A DNA stretch of 64,000 bases from Rhodanobacter sp. (GTDB lineage: Bacteria; Pseudomonadota; Gammaproteobacteria; Xanthomonadales; Rhodanobacteraceae): contig SCRO01000056.1 in assembly GCA_004298505.1 (NCBI GenBank), forward strand, positions 177,418-241,417, in the 5' to 3' direction. The notes beneath the pieces were generated by a model, which searched no databases, was not told the DNA's origin, and saw only the letters and a program-made list of their open reading frames with translations. Of this stretch, positions 16,258 to 25,129 are shown piece by piece. The translations under genes and the position numbers were made by a program. Position 1 is the first letter of the stretch. Each line of letters starts with the position of its first letter.

Positions 16258-17664
16258 ATGACCGGCATGAGCCAGATGTCGCACGACCTGTCGTACCTGA
16301 TCCCCGAGGTCATCGTGCTGATCGCCGGTGGCGGTACGCTGGCATTGGAGATGTTGCGCCTGCCGCGCGCCGCACTGGCCTTCGCCATCGTCGGTCTGCT
16401 GCTCGCTGCCTGCCTGACCTTGCCCCTGCTCGGCGTCGACACGAGCGTGTTCGGCGGCACCTTCCGCATCGATACGCTCAGTGTCTGGGCCAAGCTGATC
16501 CTGCTGCCGAGTACCGTGCTGTCCCTGCTGCTGGTGCGCGCGGAACTGGCCGGCAGCGATCGCGAAGGCGCTGTCTACAGCTTGCTCTGTTTCACCACGT
16601 TTGGCGCGCTGGTGCTGGCCGGCGGCGGGGATGCCATGTTCCTGGTGCTGGGTGTGCTGTTGTCCTCGCTCGGAGCGTTTGCCCTGGTTGCGTATCCTCG
16701 AAACGACGCTGCGACCGAGGCAGCCATGAAGTTTTTCGTATTCGCTTCGGTGACCGGTAGCGTGATGATTTTCGGCCTCACCTACTGGTTCGGCGCGACC
16801 GGATCCACGCTGCTTGCCGATCTGGCGCATCTCGACAAGGCACCGCTTGCGGCAGCGGTCGGCCTGGTCGCGGTCATTACCGGCCTTGGCTACAAAGCGT
16901 CACTGGCGCCGTTCCATTTCTGGGCACCCGATGCCTACGAAGGCGCACCCATAGCGGTTGCCGCCTATCTCTCCGTGGTGCCGAAAATCGGCGCAATCTT
17001 CGCCTTGGCCCAGGTTGTTCGCGACCTGCCATCGACCACGGGCTGGCCGCTTGTCGTCGCATTCGTTGCCGTGCTGACCATGTCATGGGGTTATCTCGCT
17101 GCGCTGGTGCAGAATAACGTCGTGAGGTTGCTCGCCTATTCGTCGATTGCCCAGGCGGGCTACTTTCTGCTCGGCATCGTTGCGGTCGGGGAGAGTCCCT
17201 TGGCGCAGTCGTCCCTGGTGGTTTTTGCCGCCGCTTATGCCGCCATGAACCTGGGGGCGTTCGCCATCGTCCAGGGCACGGGTCGTACCCTTGATGCATT
17301 TTCTGGCATGGCGCGCACCACTCCGGTTGCCGGCATCGCAATGACGGTCTTTCTCATATCGCTCGTCGGAATCCCACCGCTGGCGGGATTTGTCGGCAAG
17401 TTCCTGTTGTTCGGCGCTGCGATCGATGCGCATTTCACCTGGCTCACGGTCGTGGCAATCCTCAATAGTGTTCTGTCGCTGGCGGTATATCTGCGCATCA
17501 TCGTGCCCATGTTCCGATCAGGCGGCGACGAGGGGGAGGGGAATGTCATACCGCCGCGTGGGAACGCGCCTCTGATCATTGCGGTATGGGTCATTGCCTT
17601 GATGGTTACGGTGGGGCTGGGCTTTGCGGGGCAGCTGATACTCGCCACCGTTGCCCGGGCATGA
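16258..17664 (+). CDS. nuoN: Complex I subunit N (NuoN-like antiporter module)
   Basis: Antiporter-type subunit of 468 residues; a GGAG box sits just before the ATG at 16258. The lysine motif YKASLAPFHFWAPDAYEGAP, QNNVVRLLAYSSIAQAGYF and VGIPPLAGFVGKF match NuoN. It closes the set A-B'-D'-H-J-K-L-M-N. No nuoC, E, F, G or I appears before or after, so the operon encodes a membrane arm plus two cofactor-free connecting subunits. A small unknown gene overlaps its stop. Confidence 0.94.
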   Translation: MTGMSQMSHDLSYLIPEVIVLIAGGGTLALEMLRLPRAALAFAIVGLLLAACLTLPLLGVDTSVFGGTFRIDTLSVWAKLILLPSTVLSLLLVRAELAGSDREGAVYSLLCFTTFGALVLAGGGDAMFLVLGVLLSSLGAFALVAYPRNDAATEAAMKFFVFASVTGSVMIFGLTYWFGATGSTLLADLAHLDKAPLAAAVGLVAVITGLGYKASLAPFHFWAPDAYEGAPIAVAAYLSVVPKIGAIFALAQVVRDLPSTTGWPLVVAFVAVLTMSWGYLAALVQNNVVRLLAYSSIAQAGYFLLGIVAVGESPLAQSSLVVFAAAYAAMNLGAFAIVQGTGRTLDAFSGMARTTPVAGIAMTVFLISLVGIPPLAGFVGKFLLFGAAIDAHFTWLTVVAILNSVLSLAVYLRIIVPMFRSGGDEGEGNVIPPRGNAPLIIAVWVIALMVTVGLGFAGQLILATVARA

Positions 17665-18020
17665 ACAGCCTTCCTCAGCCAAAAGCCGGCGCATGCAGGG
17701 TGCATGCTGACGGTCCACAGGCCTGTTCTCCCGGTTCGGAAAACGCCAAAGCTGCGGCAGGCAGTCGGCCAACTGCACCAAGAGCTACGGCATGGTTTTC
17801 TGAAGCGGCATGGGCTCCACCTGAGATCGCAGCAGGGCTCGCCGGCATCGTCGGGGTACGCCCGATACTGATATGTCCCGAAGGACCGGCGGAGGGGATG
17901 GGGACGGTTGGGATGATGGGTATCCAGGCCCCTACCGACAAGGAGTTGGCGACACTCCTTGCGCATCGGCAGCGGTATACCCAAATGCCCTTGAACAAGG
18001 CAACCGCCAAAGAGCTGTAA
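17661..18020 (+). CDS. Small unknown protein after nuoN
   Basis: Frame of 119 codons whose ATG overlaps the nuoN stop (ATGA), so it could be the last gene of the operon. Third positions are less G/C-biased than upstream and there is no recognisable domain. The end (APTDKELATLLAHRQRY) resembles the tail of small c-type cytochromes, and other phases upstream show stray bits like NCTKSYG, so it may be a frameshifted cytochrome c without an intact CxxCH. I cannot decide between a novel protein and a remnant. Confidence 0.35.
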   Translation: MNSLPQPKAGACRVHADGPQACSPGSENAKAAAGSRPTAPRATAWFSEAAWAPPEIAAGLAGIVGVRPILICPEGPAEGMGTVGMMGIQAPTDKELATLLAHRQRYTQMPLNKATAKEL

Positions 18021-18294
18021 GCGGTAACTGAGCGGCATTCTTACGTTTTGCGCCACCGTCATGACAATCATGCGTCCGTAATTCGCGCACGGGCGGTGGC
18101 TGATCTCGGGTGGATGGGGCTTGGAATCGATGCTAAAAAAACCAAACTGGAGCATTGGAGATCAGTGCATCGGCGGCGACAGTAAGAACCTTCGTTATGC
18201 CGATTGATGAGGAGCGAGAGATGGTCGAAGCGATCATGGCGTTGAAACCATAACCGTCGTTGGGCACCATGGTATGGATCACTAACAAACCAGA

Positions 18295-18738
18295 ATGACG
18301 ATGATGAAGCGGGTACAGATCAAGCTTTTTTTCTTGGGGTTCGTCATCAATTTCGTCTGGGAAATGCTGCAGATGCCGCTTTTCTCCTATCCTGCGGATT
18401 CATCGATGACGCAGATCAATCTTGCCTGCATCCAGGCATCCGCTGGCGATGCAGCAATGATCGTCATTGCTTTCTGGGTGGTTGTGTTCCTGCAAAAAGA
18501 CAGGGAATGGTATCTTCATCCCTCAGTACGATCACTGGTGTTATTCCTTCTGCCGGGGGTGATCATGACCATCGTGTTTGAGGCCATGGCAACGGGACCG
18601 CTTGATCGCTGGGCATATACCAATGCGATGCCCACCCTGCCTGGCCTCGGCACCGGACTGGCGCCCCTTGCGCAATGGTTGCTGCTCCCTCCGCTCATCA
18701 TCTTCATCATAAGGCACCAGGTTCGACGGTCAGACTGA
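18295..18738 (+). CDS. Unknown four-helix membrane protein
   Basis: Protein of 147 residues (ATG at 18295, with alternative ATGs at 18301 and 18304). Four hydrophobic helices: FFLGFVINFVWEMLQMPLFS, an AAMIVIAFWVVVF segment, SLVLFLLPGVIMTIVFE, and QWLLLPPLIIFII. No known catalytic motif. A charged FVINFVWEMLQMP helix start is seen in uncharacterised conserved membrane proteins. The 274 bases upstream hold no gene. Its role is unknown. Confidence 0.65.
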   Translation: MTMMKRVQIKLFFLGFVINFVWEMLQMPLFSYPADSSMTQINLACIQASAGDAAMIVIAFWVVVFLQKDREWYLHPSVRSLVLFLLPGVIMTIVFEAMATGPLDRWAYTNAMPTLPGLGTGLAPLAQWLLLPPLIIFIIRHQVRRSD

Positions 18739-18776
18739 CGAGGCCCGAAATCGGGTATCGGATTGGTCGATCCATG

Positions 18777-19175
18777 TTACGTCTCCAAATAGGTGATATT
18801 GGTCACCCAGGCCTGATCGGGTTGGGCGACGGTAAATTCACGCTTCAGGTGGTTTGGTGCGATGATCGAAGGCCGTCCGGCGATATGCCGGGGTGCCTTA
18901 TAGCCACGTAACGCCTTGATTCGTTGCTCTCTCATGATCCGGGCCACGCGATGTCTGCCGTAGGTTTCACCGGTTTCCCGAAGATCGGCAAACACACGGG
19001 GATAGCCGTATGCGCCACTACTGGCCGTATAGGAATCACGGATCAAACCGAGCAAACGCCGATCCTCGATCGCGCGATCGGACAACGGTTGATGCAGCCA
19101 TGCATAAAAGCCACTGCGGGACGCGTGCAGGACACGACACATGGTGGCGACCTTGGTATTCGTGGCGATGCTCAT
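18777..19175 (-). pseudogene. IS3-family transposase OrfB, N-terminal part
   Basis: 132 codons of OrfB: ASRSGFYAWLHQPLSDRAIE, SSGAYGYPRVFADLRETGET and QRIKALRGYKAPRHI form the HTH_21 region, then AQPDQAWVTNITYLET reaches the first strand of the rve/DDE domain and stops. The first catalytic Asp (usually DITY) reads NITY here, and the remaining catalytic residues are missing, so the enzyme is dead. Confidence 0.85.
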
Positions 19176-19190
19176 TGATGAACAGGTACT

Positions 19191-19404
19191 TCACTCGGGC
19201 TGCTGAGCAAAGTACCTTGCGGTCTTTTTTAAGATATCGCGCTCCTCTTTGGTGCGCCGCAACTGAGCATGCAGCTTGAGGACCTCGCTTTTAGCTCCAA
19301 TCAGTTCGCCGGCACGTTGCTCAGAATCATCCGGCTTCACGGCCTTGACCCACTTGTACAGGCTGTGACACGACATGCCGAGCCGTTCGGAAACCTGGGC
19401 GACC
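19191..19404 (-). pseudogene. IS3-family OrfA, C-terminal part
   Basis: Remnant of the OrfA HTH/leucine-zipper protein: VAQVSERLGMSCHSLYKWVK (end of the helix-turn-helix), then the coiled coil KSEVLKLHAQLRRTKEERDI and the end KTARYFAQQ. About 25 N-terminal residues are lost; upstream of 19405 the sequence becomes unrelated. It lies directly before the orfB fragment, as in intact IS3 elements. Confidence 0.8.
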
Positions 19405-19661
19405 TAAACCAACAAGAGAGTTCCCCCGGTTCTGCCGGGGAGGCAGTAGAAGTTTGACATTTACAAAAGTCAACCACCCGGATCGCGAGAGAGCTTCTTT
19501 TCTGCTCAAGCCCACTGAAGGCGATTCGCACCATGCCGGAAAAACGCGGGACGCCCACGATGTCTTTGCCGTCCACGTCCTGTGCGGACAGGGAAGGGCC
19601 GCGATTGACCCGATTTCACGAAGATCCCAAATTATAGAGCTGCTCAGTTGGCAGTAGGCGT

Positions 19662-20483
19662 TCAATCCCGATGAGATCGCTGCCTTTCGACTTCAACACG
19701 CCCCTGCCGCGCGACCAGCATTTCCCCCTCGGCAAGCGCGACCCATCCCTCGTCCGTCAGCGGGACGCTCGCGACCAGACACACCTCCTGCTCGCCGTCT
19801 TCGGAAGCGATCCGCAGCCCTTCTGCCGCCAGTTCGCCGCCCGCCGGACAGCGCCGGACGAGCCGCCACATCCCCGGCGCCTTGATCGATCCATCACACT
19901 GATGCCGGCGGTCCGCGCACGCGAACAGCGCGTCACCGTCACAGTACAGAAAGTTCGCCGGGCCGAGTTCGCGCAGCGCGGCGGCGAATTGGGCGACAAT
20001 CTGTCTGCGCTCGCCGATCGGCGGCACCCGTCCCGAGAACCACAAGGGCCGCAGCGTATCCATCAACGCGCAGAATGCCTGCTCGGAATCGGTTTCTCCG
20101 ACCGGACGAAATTCCTCGGCGCGGAAGCGACGGTCACCCGCAATGCCTTTCAGGTCGCCGTTGTGGGCGAAACAGTGCCAGGCGCCGCCGAGCTCGCGCA
20201 CGAACGGCTGGCAGTTGCGCGACGCAACCGATCCTTGCGTGGCTTTGCGTATGTGGCTGATCACAAGCGAACTCGAAAATGGATTCGTCTGGATGAAGCG
20301 CACGCATGCGCTGGATGCCGCCGGATCTCGTTCCTTGACTAGCCGAATATCGCCTTCTTCATACCATCCGATACCCCAGCCGTCCTTGTGCGGCCCGCTC
20401 AGACCGCCGTGGCGCGAGAATTCTTCCAGCGACAGGGTGACCGTCGTGGGGTGCCGCGTCGACATCGCAAAAAGCTCGCACAT
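19662..20483 (-). CDS. Class II glutamine amidotransferase (YafJ-like)
   Basis: Ntn-type glutamine amidotransferase of 273 residues. Cys2 in MCELFAMS becomes the N-terminal nucleophile after Met removal. Other family signs: HKDGWGIGWYEEGD near residue 33, VISHIRKATQG near 73, WHCFAHNGDL near 103 (oxyanion/glutamine pocket) and GETDSEQAFCALMD near 128. It stands alone, with no synthetase domain, like E. coli YafJ. The acceptor is unknown. It points away from the regulator pair on its right. Confidence 0.9.
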   Translation of the reverse strand: MCELFAMSTRHPTTVTLSLEEFSRHGGLSGPHKDGWGIGWYEEGDIRLVKERDPAASSACVRFIQTNPFSSSLVISHIRKATQGSVASRNCQPFVRELGGAWHCFAHNGDLKGIAGDRRFRAEEFRPVGETDSEQAFCALMDTLRPLWFSGRVPPIGERRQIVAQFAAALRELGPANFLYCDGDALFACADRRHQCDGSIKAPGMWRLVRRCPAGGELAAEGLRIASEDGEQEVCLVASVPLTDEGWVALAEGEMLVARQGRVEVERQRSHRD

Positions 20484-20546
20484 GTTTTGCTCCTGTCCGC
20501 CTGGTCGAAAGCCGATTGCTTCCGGCCTGGCTGGGTTTCGGTTCAG

Positions 20547-20777
20547 TTATAGGCGGGAGAGGATATCGAGTGCCTGTTCGACTCGACGAGCGCACTTCAT
20601 CTTCGCGCGGAGCCGTGATTCGAGCAGGCAGGCCACCAAGGCGTGAAACGCCTTGTCGAGGGCACGTTTCGCCGCAGAAAGCTGCTGCACCACCGATTCA
20701 CGGGGGCGTCCTCGTGGATCAACCGTTGCAGGCCGCGCGATCGACCCTCGATGCGCTTGAGTTGGAGAATCAGGCAT
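20547..20777 (-). pseudogene. CsoR/RcnR-type metal-sensing repressor, frameshifted
   Basis: Reading across two phases gives a recognisable CsoR/FrmR/RcnR protein: start MPDSPTQ at 20777, then in a second frame LKRIEGRSRGLQRLIHEDAP, then back in the first frame SVVQQLSAAKRALDKAFHAL and ARRVEQALDILSRL at the end. Two frameshifts, one after about codon 6 and one near the HEDAPV position, break it. The family represses copper, nickel or formaldehyde genes through an all-helical tetramer. Its target here was probably the nearby metal genes. Confidence 0.6.
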
Positions 20778-20882
20778 GCTCGTCTCGTTCACGGCGCATA
20801 CGGCCCGTGCGGCATCCCCTTCGAGCTGATTTAGGACCCACTGCAATGGCTCCTCCGATGATTGCCCTTGCATCTTATTATT

Positions 20883-20902
20883 AGTTGTATGATAGTGCAA
20901 CT
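20883..20902. promoter_or_regulatory. Candidate ArsR/SmtB operator
   Basis: AGTTG (20883-20887) and CAACT (20898-20902) form an inverted repeat immediately before the ArsR start, within a short A/T-rich tract between divergent regulator genes. Position fits autoregulation by the ArsR protein. Confidence 0.45.
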
Positions 20903-21304
20903 ATGCACTCCGTAGCTGTGAAACCTGAAGATGTCTTCCAAGCCCTCGCCGATCCCACACGCGTCCGCGTCGTGCGGCTGCTGGCAAGCACGGGGGAGGA
21001 ATCCTGCCTGTGCGAACTGGTCGACAGCCTGCTTGAGCCGCAGTACAAGCTGTCGCGCCATGTGAAGATCCTGCGGCAAGCCGGGCTGTTGTCGGTGGAG
21101 AAGAGCGGCCGTTGGGTCTATCACCGCTTGGTGACCGACGTACCTTGCCTCCTTCATCTTTATGAAATGGTGCGTGCGCTCCCCGACAGGGAGCGCGAGT
21201 TTGCGCAGGACTTGAAGCGGTTCAAGGCGCGCATGTGTCTCAGAGAAGGCGGGCGCTGCCGGCTGGGCATCCAAACCCCCGCGTTTGCGGTGGCACAAGC
21301 CTAA
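20903..21304 (+). CDS. ArsR/SmtB-family metal-sensing repressor
   Basis: Winged-helix repressor of 133 residues; ATG at 20903 chosen because upstream codons overlap the operator. It has FQALADPTRVRVVRLLAS, the alpha-3 metal motif SCLCEL with Cys35 and Cys37, HTH EPQYKLSRHVKILRQAGLL and wing SGRWVYHRL. The CxC in helix 3 is the site used by ArsR/CadC proteins for As(III), Cd or Pb. The heavy-metal ATPase downstream is the probable target, separated by a broken PAP2 gene. Confidence 0.9.
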   Translation: MHSVAVKPEDVFQALADPTRVRVVRLLASTGEESCLCELVDSLLEPQYKLSRHVKILRQAGLLSVEKSGRWVYHRLVTDVPCLLHLYEMVRALPDREREFAQDLKRFKARMCLREGGRCRLGIQTPAFAVAQA

Positions 21305-21426
21305 CGCGAAGAAGGAAGGCACACGATGGCGCGGTATTGTTACAACGAGATGCGTGGCCAACAGTGGGCATCCCGCAGGCGGCGTAGTGCGCGCGGAGTT
21401 CTTTCTGGTTTGGACTTCGGACGGTC

Positions 21427-21974
21427 ATGGCGACTTTGAATATCAGGTGCCGTTGGGACGGACTCCACGTTTGGCTTTTTGAGCTCGCGCAACAAGCGCG
21501 CTCACCTGCGATTGAGCTGGCCCTGGTTTCGGTCTTTGGTTGGTTCTGGCTTGCCCCGTACTATGGGCGCGTCATCGGTGCGCAGGCGTTGCGTATCGTG
21601 CGTTGCCCCGACCACCACGCAAGCGTGGGCTGTCGATTGGTGCACCGGTGGGAGGCCGTGTTCTTCCGCTACCGGTCAACTCCGAGGGGAGCTTTCCGAG
21701 CGGTCATGCGGCCTTTGCCGCGGTCCTCGTCCGCAGGCTCTGGCGGCACTTCAGCGGGTGCACAGCGCGGGCCATGTTGGTGCCGTTTCTGGTGTGCGTC
21801 GGACTTTCGCGGGTGTTGATTGGCGCACACTTTCCGGCCGACGTGGTCGCGGCATATATCGCCGGACTGGCGAGCGTTCGGATTTCCAACAGGCTGTTGA
21901 GGCGAGTCGAAAGGGCCTGGACGGAACGGGTGACGAATGGGCGCGAAGGTCCGGAGGGGAGAGCAAGAAGATGA
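21427..21974 (+). pseudogene. PAP2-type phosphatase, frameshifted
   Basis: The C-terminal part in one frame (from about 21540) shows the phosphatase motifs SEGSFPSGHAAFAAVL and LSRVLIGAHFPADVVAAYIA, i.e. PSGH and SRxxxxxHxxxD. The first motif (KxxxxxxRP) is not readable, and the hydrophobic N-terminus (ELALVSVFGWFWLAPYYG) lies in a different frame from about 21427, so at least one frameshift separates the halves. The frame ends overlapping the start of the ATPase gene. PAP2 proteins dephosphorylate lipid carriers and often sit beside metal ATPases. Confidence 0.55.
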
Positions 21975-24097
21975 CGACAAAGCAGCTTGAATTGCGGGTA
22001 GCGAATCTCGATTGCGAGCACGACGCCGCCGCCATTGAGCGGGGTGTGCGGGGACAGGCGGGAGTGGTCAACCTGAAGGTCTATCCCAAGTCGGCCAAGG
22101 TTGCCCTCACCTACGATCCGGAGCTGACCAAGCCCGAGGCGCTCAAAGTCCGGCTGAAGGATCTCGGCTTTGCGCCCCTCGATGCGCAGGAGATGGCGGC
22201 ACCGCCCGCGCCTTGGCGCAACCCCAAGGTACTCACCTCTGCCTCGTCAGGATTGCTGCTGCTCGCCGGATGGCTGATCGGGCTCTTCGGCGCGCCCGAA
22301 GCGGCCCCGATCGGCTTCTATGTGGCGGCGATCCTTGTTGGTGGGTACTTTTTCGGGCGTGAAGCGCTGGAGGATCTGGTCTTCGAGCGCGAGATCGGAA
22401 TCGAGCTGCTCATGAGCGTGGCGGCGATCGTCGCGGCGGTCATGGGACAGCCCGGCGAGGGCGCGGCACTGGTATTCCTTTATTCGATCAGCGAGGCCGC
22501 CGAAGGCTATACCGAGGAAAAGACGCGCGCCGCGATCAAGGCATTGATGAAGCTTGTGCCGAAGATCGCGCTGGTGCGGCGCGATGGATCGGAGCGGGAA
22601 ATCCCGGTCGAAGAGCTTGCCGTGGGCGAAGTCTTCATCGTCAAGCCCGGGCAGGCCATCGCGACCGACGGCGTGGTGGTGACGGGCTCCTCCAGCGTCA
22701 ACCAGGCGCCGGTGACCGGGGAGAGCGTGCCGGTTGAAAAGCATCCCGGCGAAACGGTCTTCGCGGGTAGCATCAACGGCGAAGGCGCACTCGAAGCGCG
22801 GGCGACCAAGACGTTCGCCGAGAACACCATCGCCCGCATCATTCACATGGTCGAGGAGGCGCAGGAGAAGAAGGGCAAGGGCCAGCGCTTCATCGAGCGG
22901 TTCGGAGCCGTTTACAGCCCGCTCGTACTGCTCGTCGGCATCCTGATCGCCGTCGTGCCGCCGATCCTTTTCGGTATGGAGTGGGCGACATGGATCACGC
23001 GCGCCACCGTGTTTATCGTCGCCGCCGCCCCGTGCGCGCTCGTCATTTCGATTCCGATCACGCTCGTCGCTTCCCTGGGCACCGGTGCGCGCAACGGCGT
23101 GCTGATCAAGGGCGGCATCTATGTCGAGGATCTGGCGAAAATCAGGGTCGTTGCGCTGGACAAAACCGGCACGCTGACGCGGGGCGAGCCGGATGTCACC
23201 GACGTCATCGTCTGCGGAGGCAAAACGGGTGATCCGATCGGCTCCCCACAGGACGTGCTGGCGCTCGCCGCCGGGGTGGAAGATCGCAGCGAGCATCCGC
23301 TGGCGCGCGCCGTCGCGCGGCATGCCCGCGCACAGGCAGTGACGCCGGTGAAGGCGGATCAGTTCCGCGCGCTCACCGGCGCCGGCGCCTCGGCGCTGGT
23401 CGATGGCGTCACCCTGTACGTGGGCAGCCCGGACCTCTTCATATCGCGCCTCGGCGTCGGTCTCGATGACGTTCGGGGCGACATTGAACGTATGCAAAGC
23501 GAAGGCAAGACGGTCATCGTCGTAGGCGATGAGCGAGGTCCTCGCGGCATCATCGCGATTCGCGACAACATCCGGTCGAATGCACGCAAGGCGATCGACG
23601 CGCTTCATGCCGCCGGCGTGGAGAAGGTGGTGATGCTGACCGGTGACAATGATCGAACTGCGCAGGCAATCGCGCGGGAACTGGGCATCGACGAGATCTA
23701 CGCCGACCTGAAGCCAAAGGACAAAGTCGCCGAAGTGCGCGAACTCGCGCAGCGCTACGGGCATGTCGCGATGGTGGGTGATGGCGTGAACGATGCTCCT
23801 GCGCTTGCCGAAGCCACGGTCGGCGTGGCGATGGGCGCGGCGGGTACGGACGTGGCCCTGGAGACCGCCGACGTTGCGCTGATGGCGGACGATCTGGAGA
23901 AGCTCGCCTACGCGCTTCGCCTCGCGCAGCGCAACCGCTCGGTGGTGAACCAGAATCTGGCGCTGTCGGCGGTGATCATCGGCGTTCTGGTGGTCGGCGC
24001 CGTCACCGGCGCCTTCTCGCTGCCGGTCGCAGTCATAGGTCATGAACTGAGTGAATTTGTCGTGATTGCGAGCGCGCTGCGGATGCTCAAAACATGA
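21971..24097 (+). CDS. Heavy-metal P1B-type ATPase, CadA-like with APC motif
   Basis: Metal-exporting ATPase of 708 residues. Residues 5-70 form an N-terminal HMA-like domain with a single cysteine (NLDCEHDA, Cys15). Catalytic motifs: TGES in the actuator, DKTGTLTRG with phosphorylated Asp397, SEHPLARAV (the HP motif), and GDGVNDAPALAE. The membrane metal site reads A353-P354-C355 (AAAPCALVISIP) instead of CPC, which departs from classic CadA/ZntA. CadA-like overall similarity suggests Zn/Cd/Pb, but specificity may differ. ATG at 21971 overlaps the preceding frame. The ArsR gene upstream is the likely regulator. Confidence 0.9.
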   Translation: MTTKQLELRVANLDCEHDAAAIERGVRGQAGVVNLKVYPKSAKVALTYDPELTKPEALKVRLKDLGFAPLDAQEMAAPPAPWRNPKVLTSASSGLLLLAGWLIGLFGAPEAAPIGFYVAAILVGGYFFGREALEDLVFEREIGIELLMSVAAIVAAVMGQPGEGAALVFLYSISEAAEGYTEEKTRAAIKALMKLVPKIALVRRDGSEREIPVEELAVGEVFIVKPGQAIATDGVVVTGSSSVNQAPVTGESVPVEKHPGETVFAGSINGEGALEARATKTFAENTIARIIHMVEEAQEKKGKGQRFIERFGAVYSPLVLLVGILIAVVPPILFGMEWATWITRATVFIVAAAPCALVISIPITLVASLGTGARNGVLIKGGIYVEDLAKIRVVALDKTGTLTRGEPDVTDVIVCGGKTGDPIGSPQDVLALAAGVEDRSEHPLARAVARHARAQAVTPVKADQFRALTGAGASALVDGVTLYVGSPDLFISRLGVGLDDVRGDIERMQSEGKTVIVVGDERGPRGIIAIRDNIRSNARKAIDALHAAGVEKVVMLTGDNDRTAQAIARELGIDEIYADLKPKDKVAEVRELAQRYGHVAMVGDGVNDAPALAEATVGVAMGAAGTDVALETADVALMADDLEKLAYALRLAQRNRSVVNQNLALSAVIIGVLVVGAVTGAFSLPVAVIGHELSEFVVIASALRMLKT

Positions 24098-24261
24098 GCG
24101 ACAAGTACCGTGAAATCGTCCTGCCGAGGTGGCGCGCAGGCCTTCCGCGTCGTGGATTGTGAAGCGCCGGTTACGACCACCTGGATGCCGGGCGCGTTGA
24201 GAATCTCGACCCCGTCAACGGTAGCGGAAGCGAAACTCTATCTAATGATAGGAGAAGCGGC

Positions 24262-24646
24262 ATGAGCAAGTATGGCTTCGGCAAGATTGTCGACTTGTCG
24301 TTTGATGACGCAATTGAACACGTGACCCACGCACTTCAGGCCGAAGGCTTTGGCGTGCTCGCCGATACCGACATCGTGGGCGCGATGAAAAAGAAACTCA
24401 GAACATGCCGCCTTACCGGATCCTGGGCGCATGCAATCCGCCATTGGCGCATCGCGCCCTGGAATGCGAGCCATCCATCGGTTTGCTTCTGCCCTGCAAC
24501 GTCTGGTGCGGCAGGACGGCGCCAGCACGGTCCATGTTGAGTTCATGGACCCCAAAGCCGTACTCGAACGCGTCGGAAAACCGGAGATCGCCCAACTGGC
24601 CAGCGAGGTGAGGCACCGCCTGGAGAGAGTCATGCAGGCGCTATGA
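24262..24646 (+). pseudogene. DUF302 protein, two frameshifts
   Basis: Three consecutive frames make up one DUF302 protein: [20 protein letters not shown] up to KKKL (about 24400), then [19 protein letters not shown] and IGLLLPCNV in the next frame, then [20 protein letters not shown] to the end at 24646. A good AGGAG site precedes the ATG. DUF302 proteins often travel with metal and sulfur genes; their function is unclear. Broken here unless the sequence has two indel errors. Confidence 0.75.
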
Positions 24647-24817
24647 CGCCATGAGGCTATGGCCTTCCCAGTTTGGAGGGAAGTGTCATGCAAGCTATCT
24701 GAATGTTCCTACGTGCTGTCGAAGCGGTGCAATGATGGCCAATCCAGACGGAAATGTTTGGGCGATAAAGCGTGGAGCGTACTGTTTGTAAAGAGGTTCG
24801 ATAGAAGGAGAGAAACC

Positions 24818-25084
24818 ATGAAATGCCCGGTATGCAAAGACACAAATCTGGCGATGACCGAGCGCCAGGGAATCGAGATTGACTATTGCCCCGAATGTCG
24901 CGGCGTATGGCTGGATCGTGGCGAGCTGGACAAGTTCATCGAGCACGCGGAGCGCCAGGCTGGCGACCTGCCGCGCGGCGATTACCCCGAGCGGATACGC
25001 ACGCCTGGGCGGCAAGACCACTGCCGCGATGATGATTACAGGGGCAAGCGGCGCAAATCCTTCCTGCGCGATTTGTTCGACTGA
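24818..25084 (+). CDS. TFIIB-type zinc-ribbon protein
   Basis: Protein of 88 residues with an AAGGAGAG site before the ATG. The N-terminus is a zinc ribbon of the zf-TFIIB family: MKCPVCKDTNLAM then DYCPECRGVWLDRGELDKFI, with four cysteines as ligands. The tail is charged and basic (KRRKSFLRDLFD). Such proteins are common in proteobacterial stress and metal clusters; their role is not established. The frame is intact, unlike its left neighbour. Confidence 0.85.
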   Translation: MKCPVCKDTNLAMTERQGIEIDYCPECRGVWLDRGELDKFIEHAERQAGDLPRGDYPERIRTPGRQDHCRDDDYRGKRRKSFLRDLFD

Positions 25085-25129
25085 GGGGCGGACACGAGCG
25101 GATGGTTCTGGATCGGCGGTCTGGACCTG

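Larger units (their letters stand above)
18777..19405 (-). mobile_element. IS3-family element remnant
   Basis: Truncated IS3-type insertion sequence on the minus strand, containing the end of orfA and the first part of orfB. Neither the start of orfA nor the DDE core of orfB is present, and no paired terminal repeats are seen, so both ends have been lost. It separates the complex I-like region from the amidotransferase and metal genes, a likely rearrangement scar. Confidence 0.8.

Noticed and set aside
19405..19661. Overlapping short frames between the IS3 remnant and amidotransferase
   Set aside because: Frames on both strands look equally unlike protein; region may be the edge of an unidentified mobile element, but no repeat ends are visible.
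22247..24043. 598-codon minus-strand frame opposite the CadA-like ATPase
   Set aside because: Shadow of the ATPase; no family features.
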